A DNA stretch of 64,000 nucleotides, taken from the NCBI RefSeq assembly GCF_003601975.1, contig NZ_QZWZ01000016.1:1-64000 (forward strand), written 5' to 3'. The first letter of the stretch is position 1. Each line of letters opens with the position of its first letter. The notes beneath the pieces were generated by a model. That model searched no databases and was not told where the DNA came from. It saw only the letters and a list, made by a program, of their open reading frames with translations. The position numbers were made by a program, and so were the translations under genes. This document shows, one piece after another, positions 10,890 through 20,044 of this stretch. Source of the DNA: Mesorhizobium waimense. GTDB lineage: Bacteria > Pseudomonadota > Alphaproteobacteria > Rhizobiales > Rhizobiaceae.

Positions 10890-11519
10890 TTACCCCGCCA
10901 TCAGCGCCTTGATGCCGTCGGCAACGAACTGCACCGCCAGTGCCGCCAGGATGACGCCGAGCAGCCGGGTCAGGATTGAACGCCCGGTCTGGCCGAGAAT
11001 GCGGTCGATGCGCTCGGCGAGTACGAACACCAGATAGGTGATGGCGAGGCACACGAAGATGATGCCGACCAGGGCTGCCTGCGCGCCAAACCCCTGGAAC
11101 GAGCCGGACAGCAGCACGGTCGCCGAAATCGCGCCCGGGCCGGCGATCAGCGGGATCGCAAGCGGGAAGGCGGCGATGTTGTGGATCATGTCCTTGGTGA
11201 TGGCGACGTCGCCGATCTTTTCCTTGCGGTCCTGCCGCCGCTCGAACACCATCTCGAAGGCGATGAAGAACAGCAGAAATCCGCCGGCAACGCGGAAGGC
11301 CGGCAGTGTGATGCCGAACACCGACAGGATCGACGCGCCGGCGACCGCGAACAACGCCATCACCAGGAAGCCGATGGTCGAGGCGCGGACAGAGACCTGC
11401 TGGCGCTCCTCGCGGTTCATGCCGCGCGTCACGGCGAGGAAGAGCGGCGCCAGCCCGGGCGGGTCGATGGTCACCAGGATGGTGACGAAGGCATTGAACA
11501 GGCTGTCGAAGCTCGGCAT
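10890..11519 (-). CDS. MarC-family integral membrane protein
   Basis: A 209-residue protein with six predicted membrane segments. The family motifs IDPPGLAPLFLA near the start and IPLIAGPGAISATVLL in the middle are visible. MarC proteins are inner-membrane proteins of uncertain function; the old link to multiple antibiotic resistance has not held up. It is a single gene on the minus strand. Confidence 0.88.
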   Translation of the reverse strand: MPSFDSLFNAFVTILVTIDPPGLAPLFLAVTRGMNREERQQVSVRASTIGFLVMALFAVAGASILSVFGITLPAFRVAGGFLLFFIAFEMVFERRQDRKEKIGDVAITKDMIHNIAAFPLAIPLIAGPGAISATVLLSGSFQGFGAQAALVGIIFVCLAITYLVFVLAERIDRILGQTGRSILTRLLGVILAALAVQFVADGIKALMAG

Positions 11520-11613
11520 CTTTCACGCCTCCCGCCGGGCGACGCCCGAACCCCTCAATTGGTAGAGCAAAGCAGGGGCGCTGGAAACAGCGCGGGAGGA
11601 GGATTTGAGCCGG

Positions 11614-11991
11614 CTAGCCGGGCGCGCCGCAATAGGCTTCGATGCGGTAGCCATCTGGGTCGATGATGAAGGCGGCATAGTAGTTTTCGCCATAGTCGGA
11701 GCGCAGGCCGGGCGCGCCATTGTCGCGGCCGCCTTCGCTGAGCGCGGCCGCATGGAACGCATCGACGCTGGCTCGCGTTGGCGCGGCGAAGCAGAAATGC
11801 AGGCCGGACTTCGCCTCCGCCGTCACCGGCCGCGGCGCTTCGTTCACCCATAGCGCCACCGTTTCACCGCCATAGCCAAGTGAGCCGGGTGAGTGGCTGA
11901 GGCAAGAGTAGCCAAGCGGCTTCAGCGCTGCGTCATAAAAATCTTTCGCGGCATTGGCGTCGCGGACGCCGATCGAGACGTGGTCAAGCAT
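11614..11991 (-). CDS. VOC-family (glyoxalase-like) protein
   Basis: The product is 125 residues from the ATG at 11991, chosen because GGAG lies seven bases upstream; an ATG at 12003 would add four residues. It starts MLDHVSIGVRDANAAKDFYDAAL and ends YYAAFIIDPDGYRIEAYC, the two beta-alpha-beta-beta-beta halves of a vicinal oxygen chelate domain. The likely metal ligands are His3 and the Glu of RIEAYC. The substrate is unknown. The small uncharacterised gene at 12024 lies just upstream on the same strand. Confidence 0.85.
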   Translation of the reverse strand: MLDHVSIGVRDANAAKDFYDAALKPLGYSCLSHSPGSLGYGGETVALWVNEAPRPVTAEAKSGLHFCFAAPTRASVDAFHAAALSEGGRDNGAPGLRSDYGENYYAAFIIDPDGYRIEAYCGAPG

Positions 11992-12023
11992 CGTTTTCTC
12001 CATGTTTGCAAATGGTTGGTTGA

Positions 12024-12554
12024 TCAGGCTGGAGTCACGCGGCGCGCCAGGAACTCGACCTCGATGCGCCAGTCCTCGCTGCCTTCGTGTGAACACTCGC
12101 CCAGCCAGCGGAACGAGTTTTCGGTGATCCGGAAAAAGCTCCAGCGCACTGAGGAGCCACGGGCGTCGACACCTTGCTGGACGATCGTGTCGCCCTCGGC
12201 GCGGCCGAGCTGGCGGCTGAAATACTGGTTGCGCGGGTCGCTCCAGAAAATGTGCCAGGCATCGACGCCGGGATCGTAGACGCGCAATGTCGTGCCGTAG
12301 AACGTCCACGTGCCGAGCAACGGTGAAGGGCCGGCATCGCGTGCGGGCAGGATCCACACATCCTGGATTGCCTTGCCCTCCAGAACCCAGCCAAAATGCA
12401 CCTCGCCGCGCCCGGTAAGCACCGTGCCGTCTTCGAGATGACGCGTGGCGTCGAATGTCCAGGCGCCGACGAAACGGCCGTAAAGGTCCAGCTTTTCAGC
12501 CAGGTCGGGGTTGGGTCCGTCGCTGTGCAGGGCTTCGGTAAAGGGATCGGTCAT
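12024..12554 (-). CDS. Conserved hypothetical protein, lipocalin-like
   Basis: A 176-residue soluble protein with no signal peptide. The sequence alternates hydrophobic and polar stretches (VGAWTFDATRHLEDGT, GEVHFGWVLEGKAIQDVW, GTTLRVYDPGVDAWHIFW), which suggests a beta-barrel of the DUF1579/lipocalin kind. I do not recognise a characterised homologue. It starts divergently from the AraC-type regulator 85 bases away, so it may be a target of that regulator. Confidence 0.65.
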   Translation of the reverse strand: MTDPFTEALHSDGPNPDLAEKLDLYGRFVGAWTFDATRHLEDGTVLTGRGEVHFGWVLEGKAIQDVWILPARDAGPSPLLGTWTFYGTTLRVYDPGVDAWHIFWSDPRNQYFSRQLGRAEGDTIVQQGVDARGSSVRWSFFRITENSFRWLGECSHEGSEDWRIEVEFLARRVTPA

Positions 12555-12639
12555 GGTTGCTGCCTCGTTTGTCAGGAGACCGCGACCAATAGGGGCATGG
12601 CAGGGTTCTGCGCTTGGGAAAAATTGCTATCTTTCGACG

Positions 12640-13467
12640 ATGACGACGAGCGAGCAAAACCTTGCATCGGGGCAGGGCTGGCATGTGTCCGACGTGGTGT
12701 GCACGGCCGGCGCCGGCGACAGCCCGTTCGAGGAAGAGCACCGGACCTTTTGTGTCGCCGCCGTGACTCAAGGCACCTTCCGCTACCGCACGCGCCAGGG
12801 CATGGCGATGCTGGCGCCAGGCGCAATCCTGCTCGGCAATCCCGGCGCCTGCTATGAATGCGGCCACGAACATGGCGCCGGCGACCGCTGCCTCTCCTTC
12901 CATTTTGCCCCTGCCTATATGGAAGGCATCGTCGCCGAGGTGCCTGGCGCGAGGCGACTGGGCTTTGGTACACCGCGCCTGCCGCCATTGCGGGCGCTGG
13001 CGCCGCTGCTGGCGGAGGCGGAGGCCGCGCGCGAGGCGGCTGACAGCGATGGATTCGAGGAGCTCGGCCTGCGCATTGCCGGAGCGGCGGTGGCTTTTGC
13101 CACGGGTGCCGGGAATGTCGGCCGTGCGCCGAGCCGCCGCGACCAGAAACGCGTTGTAGAAGCGGTGCGGCGTATCGAGCTCGATGGCGACAAGCCGCTG
13201 TCGCTGGCCGAACTTGCCGGCGAGACCGCGACCAGTCCCTACCATTTCCTGCGCACCTTCCGGCACGTCGCCGGAATGACGCCTTACCAGTTCCTGCTGA
13301 AAACCCGGCTGCACCGGGCCGCGGTGCGGCTGCGAACGTCGCACGAGGCGATCTCGACCATCGCCTTCGAGGTCGGCTTCAACGACCTGTCGACCTTCAA
13401 CCGACGCTTCCGGCGTGAAATGGGGCAGGCGCCCGGCGCCTATCGCGCCCACCGGCAGATCGCCTAG
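12640..13467 (+). CDS. AraC-family transcriptional regulator
   Basis: 275 residues from the ATG at 12640; the frame is open upstream but that part overlaps the divergent gene. Residues 20-110 look like a cupin-type sensing domain (FCVAAVTQGTFRYRTRQG, GCxxGD-type turns). The C-terminal 100 residues hold two helix-turn-helix motifs ending in the AraC signature, with LAELAGETATSPYHFLRTFRH and AFEVGFNDLSTFNRRFRR. It probably senses a small molecule and may control the divergent gene at 12024-12554. Confidence 0.9.
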   Translation: MTTSEQNLASGQGWHVSDVVCTAGAGDSPFEEEHRTFCVAAVTQGTFRYRTRQGMAMLAPGAILLGNPGACYECGHEHGAGDRCLSFHFAPAYMEGIVAEVPGARRLGFGTPRLPPLRALAPLLAEAEAAREAADSDGFEELGLRIAGAAVAFATGAGNVGRAPSRRDQKRVVEAVRRIELDGDKPLSLAELAGETATSPYHFLRTFRHVAGMTPYQFLLKTRLHRAAVRLRTSHEAISTIAFEVGFNDLSTFNRRFRREMGQAPGAYRAHRQIA

Positions 13468-13645
13468 CGTTGGCCCACGTTGCCCGGCGGCGGCGAAAAG
13501 CGCCGTGGCCATATCGTCGCAATCGACGGTATCCTTTTGAAATTACCGCCGAAATTGTCTCTGGAAAAGCCGTCGCCAACATTGGAGTTTCGGGCGCGCT
13601 TCCTATATAAGCAGCCAGTGATTCCTGACTGGATTGTGACCTGAT

Positions 13646-16441
13646 TTGACCGACCAGAAGACACCGCGCGGCGCCGACGGCGGCCCGACCGGCATCGAGC
13701 CGATATCCATCATCGAGGAGATGCAGCGCTCCTATCTCGATTACGCCATGAGCGTGATCGTCAGCCGTGCGCTGCCCGACGTGCGCGACGGCCTGAAGCC
13801 GGTGCATCGCCGCATCCTCTTTGCCTCGCATGAGAGCGGCTATCACTGGAACCGCAAATATGTGAAGTCGGCCCGCCCGGTCGCCGACGTGATGGGTAAA
13901 TACCATCCGCATGGCGACGCCTCGATCTACGACGCCTTGGTGCGCATGGCGCAGGACTGGTCGCTGCGCGTGCCGCTGATCGACGGGCAGGGCAATTTCG
14001 GCTCGATCGACGGCGATCCGCCGGCGGCGATGCGCTACACCGAATCGCGCCTGACTAAGGTTGCGCACGAGTTGCTGGAGGATATCGACAAGGAAACCGT
14101 CGATTTCCAGGACACTTACGATGCGTCGGGCAGCGAGCCGAAGGTGCTGCCGGCGCGCTTTCCCAATCTTTTGGTCAACGGCTCCGGCGGCATCGCCGTC
14201 GGCATGGCCACCAACATCCCGCCGCACAATCTCGGCGAAGTCTGTAACGGCGCTATCGCGATCATCGACAATCCGGCGATCGACCTGCCGGCGCTGATGG
14301 AAATCATCCCCGGGCCGGATTTCCCCACCGGCGGCATCGTGCTCGGCCGTTCCGGCATCTACAGCGCCTATTCGACCGGCCGCGGCTCCATCGTCATGCG
14401 CGGCAAGGTCAACATCGAACAGCGCGGCAACGACCGCGAGTCGATCATCATCACCGAGGTTCCCTACCAGGTGAACAAGTCGTCGATGATCGAGAAGATG
14501 GCCGAACTGGTACGCGACAAGCGCATCGAGGGCATTTCCGACATCCGCGACGAGAGCGACCGGCAGGGCTACCGCGTCGTCATCGAGTTGAAGCGTGACG
14601 CCGTCGCCGACGTCATCCTCAACCAGCTTTATCGCTTCACGCCGCTGCAGACCTCGTTCGGCGCCAACATGGTGGCGCTGAATGGCGGTAAGCCGGAACT
14701 GCTGACGCTGACCGATATGCTGAAGGCCTTTGTGGCCTTCCGCGAGGAGGTGATCACACGGCGCACCAAATTCCTGCTGCGCAAGGCGCGCGATCGCGCC
14801 CATGTGCTGGTCGGTCTCGCCATCGCCGTCGCCAACATCGACGAAGTCATAAAGCTGATCCGCACCGCGCCGGACCCTCAGACGGCGCGCGAGCAGTTGA
14901 TGGAGCGGCGCTGGCCGTCCGGCGACGTCGAATCGCTGATCCTGCTGATCGACGATCCGCGCCACCGGATTAACGAGGACGGCACCTACAATCTGTCGGA
15001 GGAACAGGCCCGCGCTATCCTCGAACTGCGCCTGCAGCGCCTGACCGCGCTCGGCCGCGACGAGATCGCCGAAGAATTGAACACGATCGGCGCCGAAATC
15101 ATCGACTATCTCGACATCCTGTCGTCGCGTGCCCGTGTCCAGCAGATCGTCAAGGACGAGCTTGCCGCCGTGCGCGACGAGTTCGGCACGCCGCGCCGCA
15201 CCGAGCTCTCCGAGGGCGGGGCGGACATGGAAGACGAGGACCTGATCCAGCGTGAGGACATGGTCGTCACGGTCAGCCATTCCGGCTACATCAAGCGCGT
15301 GCCGCTGTCGCTCTACCGGGCGCAGCGCCGCGGCGGCAAGGGCCGCTCCGGCATGTCGACCAAGGAAGAGGATTTCGTCACCCGGCTGTTCGTCGCCAAC
15401 ACGCATACGCCGGTGCTGTTCTTCTCCTCACGCGGCATCGTCTACAAGGAAAAGGTGTGGCGCCTGCCGATCGGCAACCCGCAGTCGCGCGGCAAGGCGC
15501 TTATCAACATGCTGCCGCTGGAGCAGGGCGAGCGCATCACCACCATCATGCCGCTGCCGGAGGACGAGACGAGTTGGGGCGAGCTCGACGTGATGTTCGC
15601 CACCACGCGCGGCACCGTGCGCCGCAACAAGCTGTCCGACTTCGTCCAGGTCAACCGCAACGGCAAGATCGCCATGAAGCTGGAGGAGGAAGGCGACGAG
15701 ATCCTCGGCGTCGAGACCTGCACCGACAATGACGACGTGCTTTTGACCGCAAGCTCCGGTCAGTGCATCCGCTTTTCGGTCGGCGACGTGCGCGTCTTCC
15801 AGAGCCGCAACTCGGTCGGCGTGCGCGGTATCGCCATGGCCGAGACTGACAGGGTGATTTCCATGGCGGTGATCGAGAATGTCGATGCTCCGCCGGCTGA
15901 GCGCGCTGCCTATCTCAAGCGAGCGGCGGCCGAACGGCGGCTCGCCGCCGGCATAGCCGCTGGTGAAGAGGAAGAGATCGCGCTGACCAATGAGGAGATC
16001 GGCGAGGAGACGGAACTTTCCGACGAGCGCTACGAATTCCTGAAGGCGCATGAGCAGTACGTGCTGACAGTGACCGAATATGGCTACGGCAAGCGCTCAT
16101 CGTCTTATGATTTCCGCCTGACCGGGCGCGGCGGCAAGGGCATCCGGGCCACCGACGTCTCGAAAGTGGCCGAGATCGGCCGGCTGGTTGCGACCTTCCC
16201 GGTCGGCAATGACGATCAGATCATGCTGGTCTCGGACGGTGGCACGGTCATCCGCGTGCCGATCGAGGGCATCCGTTTCGCCAGCCGCGCCACCAAGGGC
16301 GTGACCATCTTCAACACCGCCGAAGGCGAGAAGGTTGTCTCTGTCGAGCGGATTTCGGAACCGCAGTCGGACGAGGAAGAGAGCGTCGAGGGCGAGGCGG
16401 ATACCGCAGGCGGCGACGCCAGCCCGGACAACGCCGAATAG
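13646..16441 (+). CDS. gyrA: DNA gyrase subunit A
   Basis: The DNA-cleaving subunit of gyrase, 931 residues. The start must be the TTG at 13646: an in-frame stop (TGA) lies directly before it, and TDQKTPRG...GIEPISIIEEMQRSYLDYAMSVIV is the conserved alphaproteobacterial start. The catalytic tyrosine is in AAMRYTESRL. The quinolone-resistance region reads HPHGDASIYD, so the position equivalent to E. coli Ser83 is alanine and Asp87 is kept. The C-terminal beta-pinwheel holds RRGGKGRSGM (GyrA box type) and RGGKGIRATDVS. An acidic tail (about residues 905-931) ends the protein. It works as an A2B2 tetramer with GyrB. Confidence 0.98.
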   Translation: MTDQKTPRGADGGPTGIEPISIIEEMQRSYLDYAMSVIVSRALPDVRDGLKPVHRRILFASHESGYHWNRKYVKSARPVADVMGKYHPHGDASIYDALVRMAQDWSLRVPLIDGQGNFGSIDGDPPAAMRYTESRLTKVAHELLEDIDKETVDFQDTYDASGSEPKVLPARFPNLLVNGSGGIAVGMATNIPPHNLGEVCNGAIAIIDNPAIDLPALMEIIPGPDFPTGGIVLGRSGIYSAYSTGRGSIVMRGKVNIEQRGNDRESIIITEVPYQVNKSSMIEKMAELVRDKRIEGISDIRDESDRQGYRVVIELKRDAVADVILNQLYRFTPLQTSFGANMVALNGGKPELLTLTDMLKAFVAFREEVITRRTKFLLRKARDRAHVLVGLAIAVANIDEVIKLIRTAPDPQTAREQLMERRWPSGDVESLILLIDDPRHRINEDGTYNLSEEQARAILELRLQRLTALGRDEIAEELNTIGAEIIDYLDILSSRARVQQIVKDELAAVRDEFGTPRRTELSEGGADMEDEDLIQREDMVVTVSHSGYIKRVPLSLYRAQRRGGKGRSGMSTKEEDFVTRLFVANTHTPVLFFSSRGIVYKEKVWRLPIGNPQSRGKALINMLPLEQGERITTIMPLPEDETSWGELDVMFATTRGTVRRNKLSDFVQVNRNGKIAMKLEEEGDEILGVETCTDNDDVLLTASSGQCIRFSVGDVRVFQSRNSVGVRGIAMAETDRVISMAVIENVDAPPAERAAYLKRAAAERRLAAGIAAGEEEEIALTNEEIGEETELSDERYEFLKAHEQYVLTVTEYGYGKRSSSYDFRLTGRGGKGIRATDVSKVAEIGRLVATFPVGNDDQIMLVSDGGTVIRVPIEGIRFASRATKGVTIFNTAEGEKVVSVERISEPQSDEEESVEGEADTAGGDASPDNAE

Positions 16442-16456
16442 GCCTGGAAACAGCGA

Positions 16457-16477
16457 CGCCGGCCCGATGGGCCGGCG
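16457..16477 (+). terminator. Hairpin after gyrA (terminator-like, no T-run)
   Basis: CGCCGGCCC pairs perfectly with GGGCCGGCG around a GAT loop, 16 bases after the gyrA stop codon. No run of Ts follows, so it may stabilise the 3' end or end transcription together with Rho. It could also act on the opposite small gene at 16502-16654. Confidence 0.55.
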
Positions 16478-16501
16478 CGGTCGAAAACTCTTAGGCGAAA
16501 T

Positions 16502-16654
16502 TTAGAAATGCCGGTACGGCTTGCGGGGTCCGAAACCTTCCAAGCGCTTGGTGTTGGCCCTGGCGCGAACGCGCCCAGCTTCCTGATGCAGCCCGAATAC
16601 AGTGGCGATCAGCATGGCGACGGTCATTGCGGCGGCTAGCATGTAGATCAGCAT
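16502..16654 (-). CDS. Small 50-residue membrane protein
   Basis: A 51-codon frame. It reads MLIYMLAAAMTVAMLIATVFGL, one clear membrane helix, then a basic tail (AGRVRARANTKRLEG) ending FGPRKPYRHF. An AGGAG ribosome site lies nine bases before the ATG. The helix-plus-basic-tail form fits a small inner-membrane protein with its C-terminus in the cytoplasm. It lies tail to tail with gyrA. I do not recognise the family. Confidence 0.6.
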   Translation of the reverse strand: MLIYMLAAAMTVAMLIATVFGLHQEAGRVRARANTKRLEGFGPRKPYRHF

Positions 16655-16848
16655 GTGCGTGTTCTCCTGCGCCTAATAACGGTTAGATGGGGATTTGGTT
16701 TCATCATCTGAAGTGGGAACCTAGTGAACGCTGCGTGAAGCCTTCGTGATCAACGCATTCATCTGTCGTTCATGTCTGCGAAAAGGTTCACGGACGTGAT
16801 CTCGATCGGATTTGCCTTTGGCCGAGAGGCTCGCTAGAAGCACCAGCC
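16655..16848. other. Intergenic region before coaD
   Basis: A 194-base gap between a leftward small gene and rightward coaD. It should hold both promoters. I see no clear operator or RNA structure in it. Confidence 0.4.
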
Positions 16849-17349
16849 ATGACCGAACGCATCGCCCTCTATGCTGGCTCCTTCGACCCGCTGACCAACG
16901 GCCATCTCGATGTGCTGAAGGCCTCGCTGGCCGTCGCCGACATCGTCTATGCGGCGATCGGCATCCATCCCGGCAAAAAGCCGCTGTTCTCCTTCGAGGA
17001 ACGGGTGAAGCTGATCGAGCTTGCTACCAAGGCGGAATTCGGTAGCGACGGCGCCCGCATCAGGATCGTCGCCTTCGACGGGCTGGTCATCGACGCGGCC
17101 AGGAGAGAGGGCGCCTCGATCATGATCCGCGGCCTGCGCGACGGCACCGACCTCGACTACGAGATGCAGATGGCGGGGATGAACGAGACCATGGCGCCGG
17201 AACTGCAGACGGTTTTTCTGCCGGCCAGCCCCTCGGTCAGAACCATTACCGCCACACTTGTCCGCCAGATAGCCTCGATGGGAGGCGACATCCGCCCCTT
17301 CGTGCCGGCGGCGGTTGCCGGTGCGCTCACCGCCAAATTCGCGAAATAG
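16849..17349 (+). CDS. coaD: Phosphopantetheine adenylyltransferase
   Basis: A 166-residue enzyme that joins ATP and 4'-phosphopantetheine to make dephospho-CoA, the fourth step of CoA synthesis. The nucleotidyltransferase motif is visible as AGSFDPLTNGHLDVLK (T/HxGH type). MIRGLRDGTDLDYEMQMAGMN is the substrate-binding stretch and SPSVRTITATLVRQIA is the second ATP motif. The length is normal. The first cyclophilin gene follows 17 bases later. Confidence 0.97.
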   Translation: MTERIALYAGSFDPLTNGHLDVLKASLAVADIVYAAIGIHPGKKPLFSFEERVKLIELATKAEFGSDGARIRIVAFDGLVIDAARREGASIMIRGLRDGTDLDYEMQMAGMNETMAPELQTVFLPASPSVRTITATLVRQIASMGGDIRPFVPAAVAGALTAKFAK

Positions 17350-17366
17350 GTTTCTTGGAGAAGACC

Positions 17367-17954
17367 ATGCAGCTGAAGAAGCTCGCCTCGTTCCTCGTCG
17401 TGCTTGCCGGTCTCGCGACCGCCTCCGTTTCGGCCTTCGCTGCCGATGCGGAAAACACCATGATCGTCACGCTGAAGGATGGCGACGTCACCATCGCGCT
17501 GCGGCCCGATCTGGCGCCCAAGCATGTCGCGCAGATCAAGAAACTGGTGCGCGAAGGCGCCTACGACAACGTTGCCTTCCATCGCGTCATCGACGGCTTT
17601 ATGGCGCAGACTGGCGACGTCAAGTTCGGCAACATGAAGAAGGGCTTCAATGCCCAGACTGTCGGCACCGGCGGCTCAGATCTTCCGGATCTGCCGGCCG
17701 AGTTCTCGCAGAGCGAACACTACAAGCGCGGCGTGGTCGGCATGGCCCGCTCGCAGGATCCGAATTCGGCGAATTCCCAGTTCTTCATCATGTTCGCACC
17801 GGCGCCGCCGCTTGATGGCCAGTACACCATCGTCGGCAATGTCGTCAGCGGCATGGAACTGGTCGACCACATTAAGAAAGGCGACGAGGCTGACAATGGG
17901 ACGGTCACCGACCCCGACCGGATGATCAAAGTGCGCATTGCCGCCGACAAATAA
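17367..17954 (+). CDS. ppiA: Periplasmic peptidyl-prolyl cis-trans isomerase (cyclophilin)
   Basis: 195 residues from the ATG at 17367, which has GGAG seven bases upstream. A signal peptide covers residues 1-24 (LASFLVVLAGLATASVSAFA, then A), so it is exported. The cyclophilin core has the catalytic FHRVIDGFMAQTGD, plus NSANSQFFIMF. It speeds proline isomerisation during folding in the periplasm. It is followed by a cytoplasmic paralogue 27 bases downstream. Confidence 0.93.
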   Translation: MQLKKLASFLVVLAGLATASVSAFAADAENTMIVTLKDGDVTIALRPDLAPKHVAQIKKLVREGAYDNVAFHRVIDGFMAQTGDVKFGNMKKGFNAQTVGTGGSDLPDLPAEFSQSEHYKRGVVGMARSQDPNSANSQFFIMFAPAPPLDGQYTIVGNVVSGMELVDHIKKGDEADNGTVTDPDRMIKVRIAADK

Positions 17955-17981
17955 ATCTGTTTTTTCAAAAGGATATCTGAC

Positions 17982-18494
17982 ATGGCTGAGATCAAGGACC
18001 GCGAGAACGCGCTCATCATGGAAACGACCAAGGGCCAGGTCGTCATCGAACTTTTGCCCGATCTGGCACCCGGCCACGTCGCCCGCATCAAGGAACTGAC
18101 ACGCGAAGGCGCCTATGACGGCGTGGTCTTCCACCGCGTCATCGACGGCTTCATGGCGCAGACCGGCGACGTCAAGTTCGGCAATTCCTCGAAGCCAACG
18201 TTTGCGCCGTCGCGCGCCGGTATGGGCGGTTCCGACAAGCCCGATTTGAAGGCCGAGTTCTCCAACGCCAACCATGCCCGCGGCACCTGCTCGATGGCCC
18301 GGGCGCAGAACCCGAATTCGGCCAACTCGCAGTTCTTCATCTGCTTCGACGATGCCGCCTTCCTCAACCGCCAGTACACGGTCTGGGGCCAGGTCATCGA
18401 AGGCATGGACAATGTCGACAAGATCAAGCGCGGCGAGCCGGTGCAGGATCCCGACAAGATCGTGTCGCTGAAGGTCGCGGCCGACGTCGAGTAA
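17982..18494 (+). CDS. ppiB: Cytoplasmic peptidyl-prolyl cis-trans isomerase (cyclophilin)
   Basis: 170 residues with no signal peptide. It shares FHRVIDGFMAQTGDVKFGN and NSANSQFFICF with its upstream neighbour, so the two arose by tandem duplication. It has an insertion (SSKPTFAPSRAGMGG) typical of the alphaproteobacterial cytoplasmic form. The role is protein folding in the cytoplasm. It is followed closely by a DMT-family membrane gene, queA and tgt, a run of same-strand genes with tiny gaps. Confidence 0.93.
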   Translation: MAEIKDRENALIMETTKGQVVIELLPDLAPGHVARIKELTREGAYDGVVFHRVIDGFMAQTGDVKFGNSSKPTFAPSRAGMGGSDKPDLKAEFSNANHARGTCSMARAQNPNSANSQFFICFDDAAFLNRQYTVWGQVIEGMDNVDKIKRGEPVQDPDKIVSLKVAADVE

Positions 18495-18506
18495 GGCAAA
18501 ACGACG

Positions 18507-18956
18507 ATGATGGGCGCTGTCTGGTCCCTGCTCGGCATACTGTCCGGCGCTTTCATCGCCGTACAGGCGCCCATCAATTCGCAGCTGGCGCGCGGCCTGG
18601 GTCTCCCGGTCGCGGCGGCCGCGTTCTCCTTTCTGTCGGGCGCCATCGTGCTCGGCATCATCGCCGTCGCGGTGGTGAAGCTGCAGGGCCTTTCGCTCGA
18701 CTGGAAGGCACCGGCGCCCTGGCTGTTCGTCGCCGGCGGTATGCTCGGCGGCTTCTACGTCACGCTTTCGACCATTCTCACGCCACGCATCGGCGCCGCC
18801 GCCCTGATGGCGTTCCTGGTCGCCGGGCAGTTGCTGGCCGGCATGCTCATCGACCGTGCCGGCTTCCTCGGCGTCGCCGTGCGCGAGATTTCGCTCGGCC
18901 GTGTCGCCGGTGCGGTTCTGCTGCTGGCCGGAGCGCTGCTTATCCGGCTCTACTGA
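18507..18956 (+). CDS. DMT-superfamily (YdcZ/DUF606) membrane protein
   Basis: 149 residues with five hydrophobic segments. It has the half-size YdcZ pattern: GILSGAFIAVQAPINSQLARGLG at the start and GGMLGGFYVTLSTILTPRIGAA in the middle. These half-transporters probably pair to make a full drug/metabolite transporter fold; the substrate is unknown. Its stop codon overlaps the queA start by one base (TGATG), so queA translation is coupled to it. Confidence 0.82.
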   Translation: MMGAVWSLLGILSGAFIAVQAPINSQLARGLGLPVAAAAFSFLSGAIVLGIIAVAVVKLQGLSLDWKAPAPWLFVAGGMLGGFYVTLSTILTPRIGAAALMAFLVAGQLLAGMLIDRAGFLGVAVREISLGRVAGAVLLLAGALLIRLY

Positions 18957-20044
18957 TGCGCGTCGACCTCTTCGATTTTGACTTGCCGGAGGAACGCATT
19001 GCGCTTCGTCCGGCCGAGCCGCGCGACAGCGCGCGCATGCTGGTGGTCAAACCCGACCAGGGGCTCGATGACCGGACGGTGCGCGACCTGCCGTCGTTTC
19101 TCGAAGCCGGCGATGTGCTGGTCTTCAACGACACCAAGGTCATTCCGGCGCAGCTCAGGGGCATCAGGCGGCGCGGCGAGGCGCAGGCACAGGTCGAGGC
19201 CACATTGCACATGCGCGTGGCGCCGGACCGTTGGCAGGCTTTCATGCGGCCGGGCAAGCGTATCGCTGCCGGTGATCGCATCCATTTCGGCCATGACGGC
19301 AATTCCTGCTTTCTCGGCCAGCTCGACGCCACGGTGATCGAGAAGGGCGATGCCGGCGAGGTGCTGCTCGGCTTCGATCTTTCGGGCGCGTTCCTTGACG
19401 AGGCGCTGCACGCCGTCGGCCATATCCCACTGCCCCCCTACATCGCCTCCAAGCGCGACGACGACGAGCGCGACCGCAGCGACTACCAGACCATCTATGC
19501 CAGGGAGGAGGGCGCGGTGGCCGCGCCCACCGCCGGCCTGCATTTCACGCCGGAGCTGTTCGCCGCACTCGATGCAAAAGGCATCGAGCGCCGTTTCGTC
19601 ACCTTGCATGTCGGCGCCGGCACCTTCCTGCCGGTGAAAGCAGACGACACCGCCGACCACAAGATGCATGCCGAGACCGGCTCGGTCAGTCAGGACACCG
19701 CCGAGGCTTTGAACGCCGCGAAGGCAAGAGGCGGGCGCATCATCGCCGTCGGTACGACCTCGCTTCGCCTGCTGGAGAGTGCTGCGCGCGAGGACGGCAC
19801 GCTAGCCGCTTGGTCTGGCCCGACCGACATCTTCATCACCCCCGGCTATCGCTTCCGAACCGCCGACATGCTGATGACCAATTTCCATCTGCCGCGCTCG
19901 ACGCTGTTCATGCTGGTTTCGGCCTTCTGTGGCCTCGAAACGATGCGCGCGGCCTATGCGCATGCCATCGACAACAGCTACAGATTCTACTCCTACGGAG
20001 ATGCCAGCCTGCTTTACCGAGCGGAGACGAGCGATGGACGATGA
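18956..20044 (+). CDS. queA: S-adenosylmethionine:tRNA ribosyltransferase-isomerase
   Basis: A 362-residue enzyme of queuosine synthesis that moves the ribosyl part of SAM onto preQ1 in tRNA to make epoxyqueuosine. It starts MRVDLFDFDLPEERIALRPAEPRDSARML, has the central GAVAAPTAGLHFTPEL and LHVGAGTFLPV, and ends NFHLPRSTLFMLVSAF, all standard QueA motifs. It lies two genes before tgt, the enzyme of the preceding step. The small gene in between overlaps the queA end by 11 bases. Confidence 0.97.
   Translation: MRVDLFDFDLPEERIALRPAEPRDSARMLVVKPDQGLDDRTVRDLPSFLEAGDVLVFNDTKVIPAQLRGIRRRGEAQAQVEATLHMRVAPDRWQAFMRPGKRIAAGDRIHFGHDGNSCFLGQLDATVIEKGDAGEVLLGFDLSGAFLDEALHAVGHIPLPPYIASKRDDDERDRSDYQTIYAREEGAVAAPTAGLHFTPELFAALDAKGIERRFVTLHVGAGTFLPVKADDTADHKMHAETGSVSQDTAEALNAAKARGGRIIAVGTTSLRLLESAAREDGTLAAWSGPTDIFITPGYRFRTADMLMTNFHLPRSTLFMLVSAFCGLETMRAAYAHAIDNSYRFYSYGDASLLYRAETSDGR

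Noticed and set aside
13397..15406. Long leftward open frame opposite gyrA
   Set aside because: Shadow of gyrA codon bias; it crosses the 5' border of gyrA and the end of the AraC gene without a sensible start.
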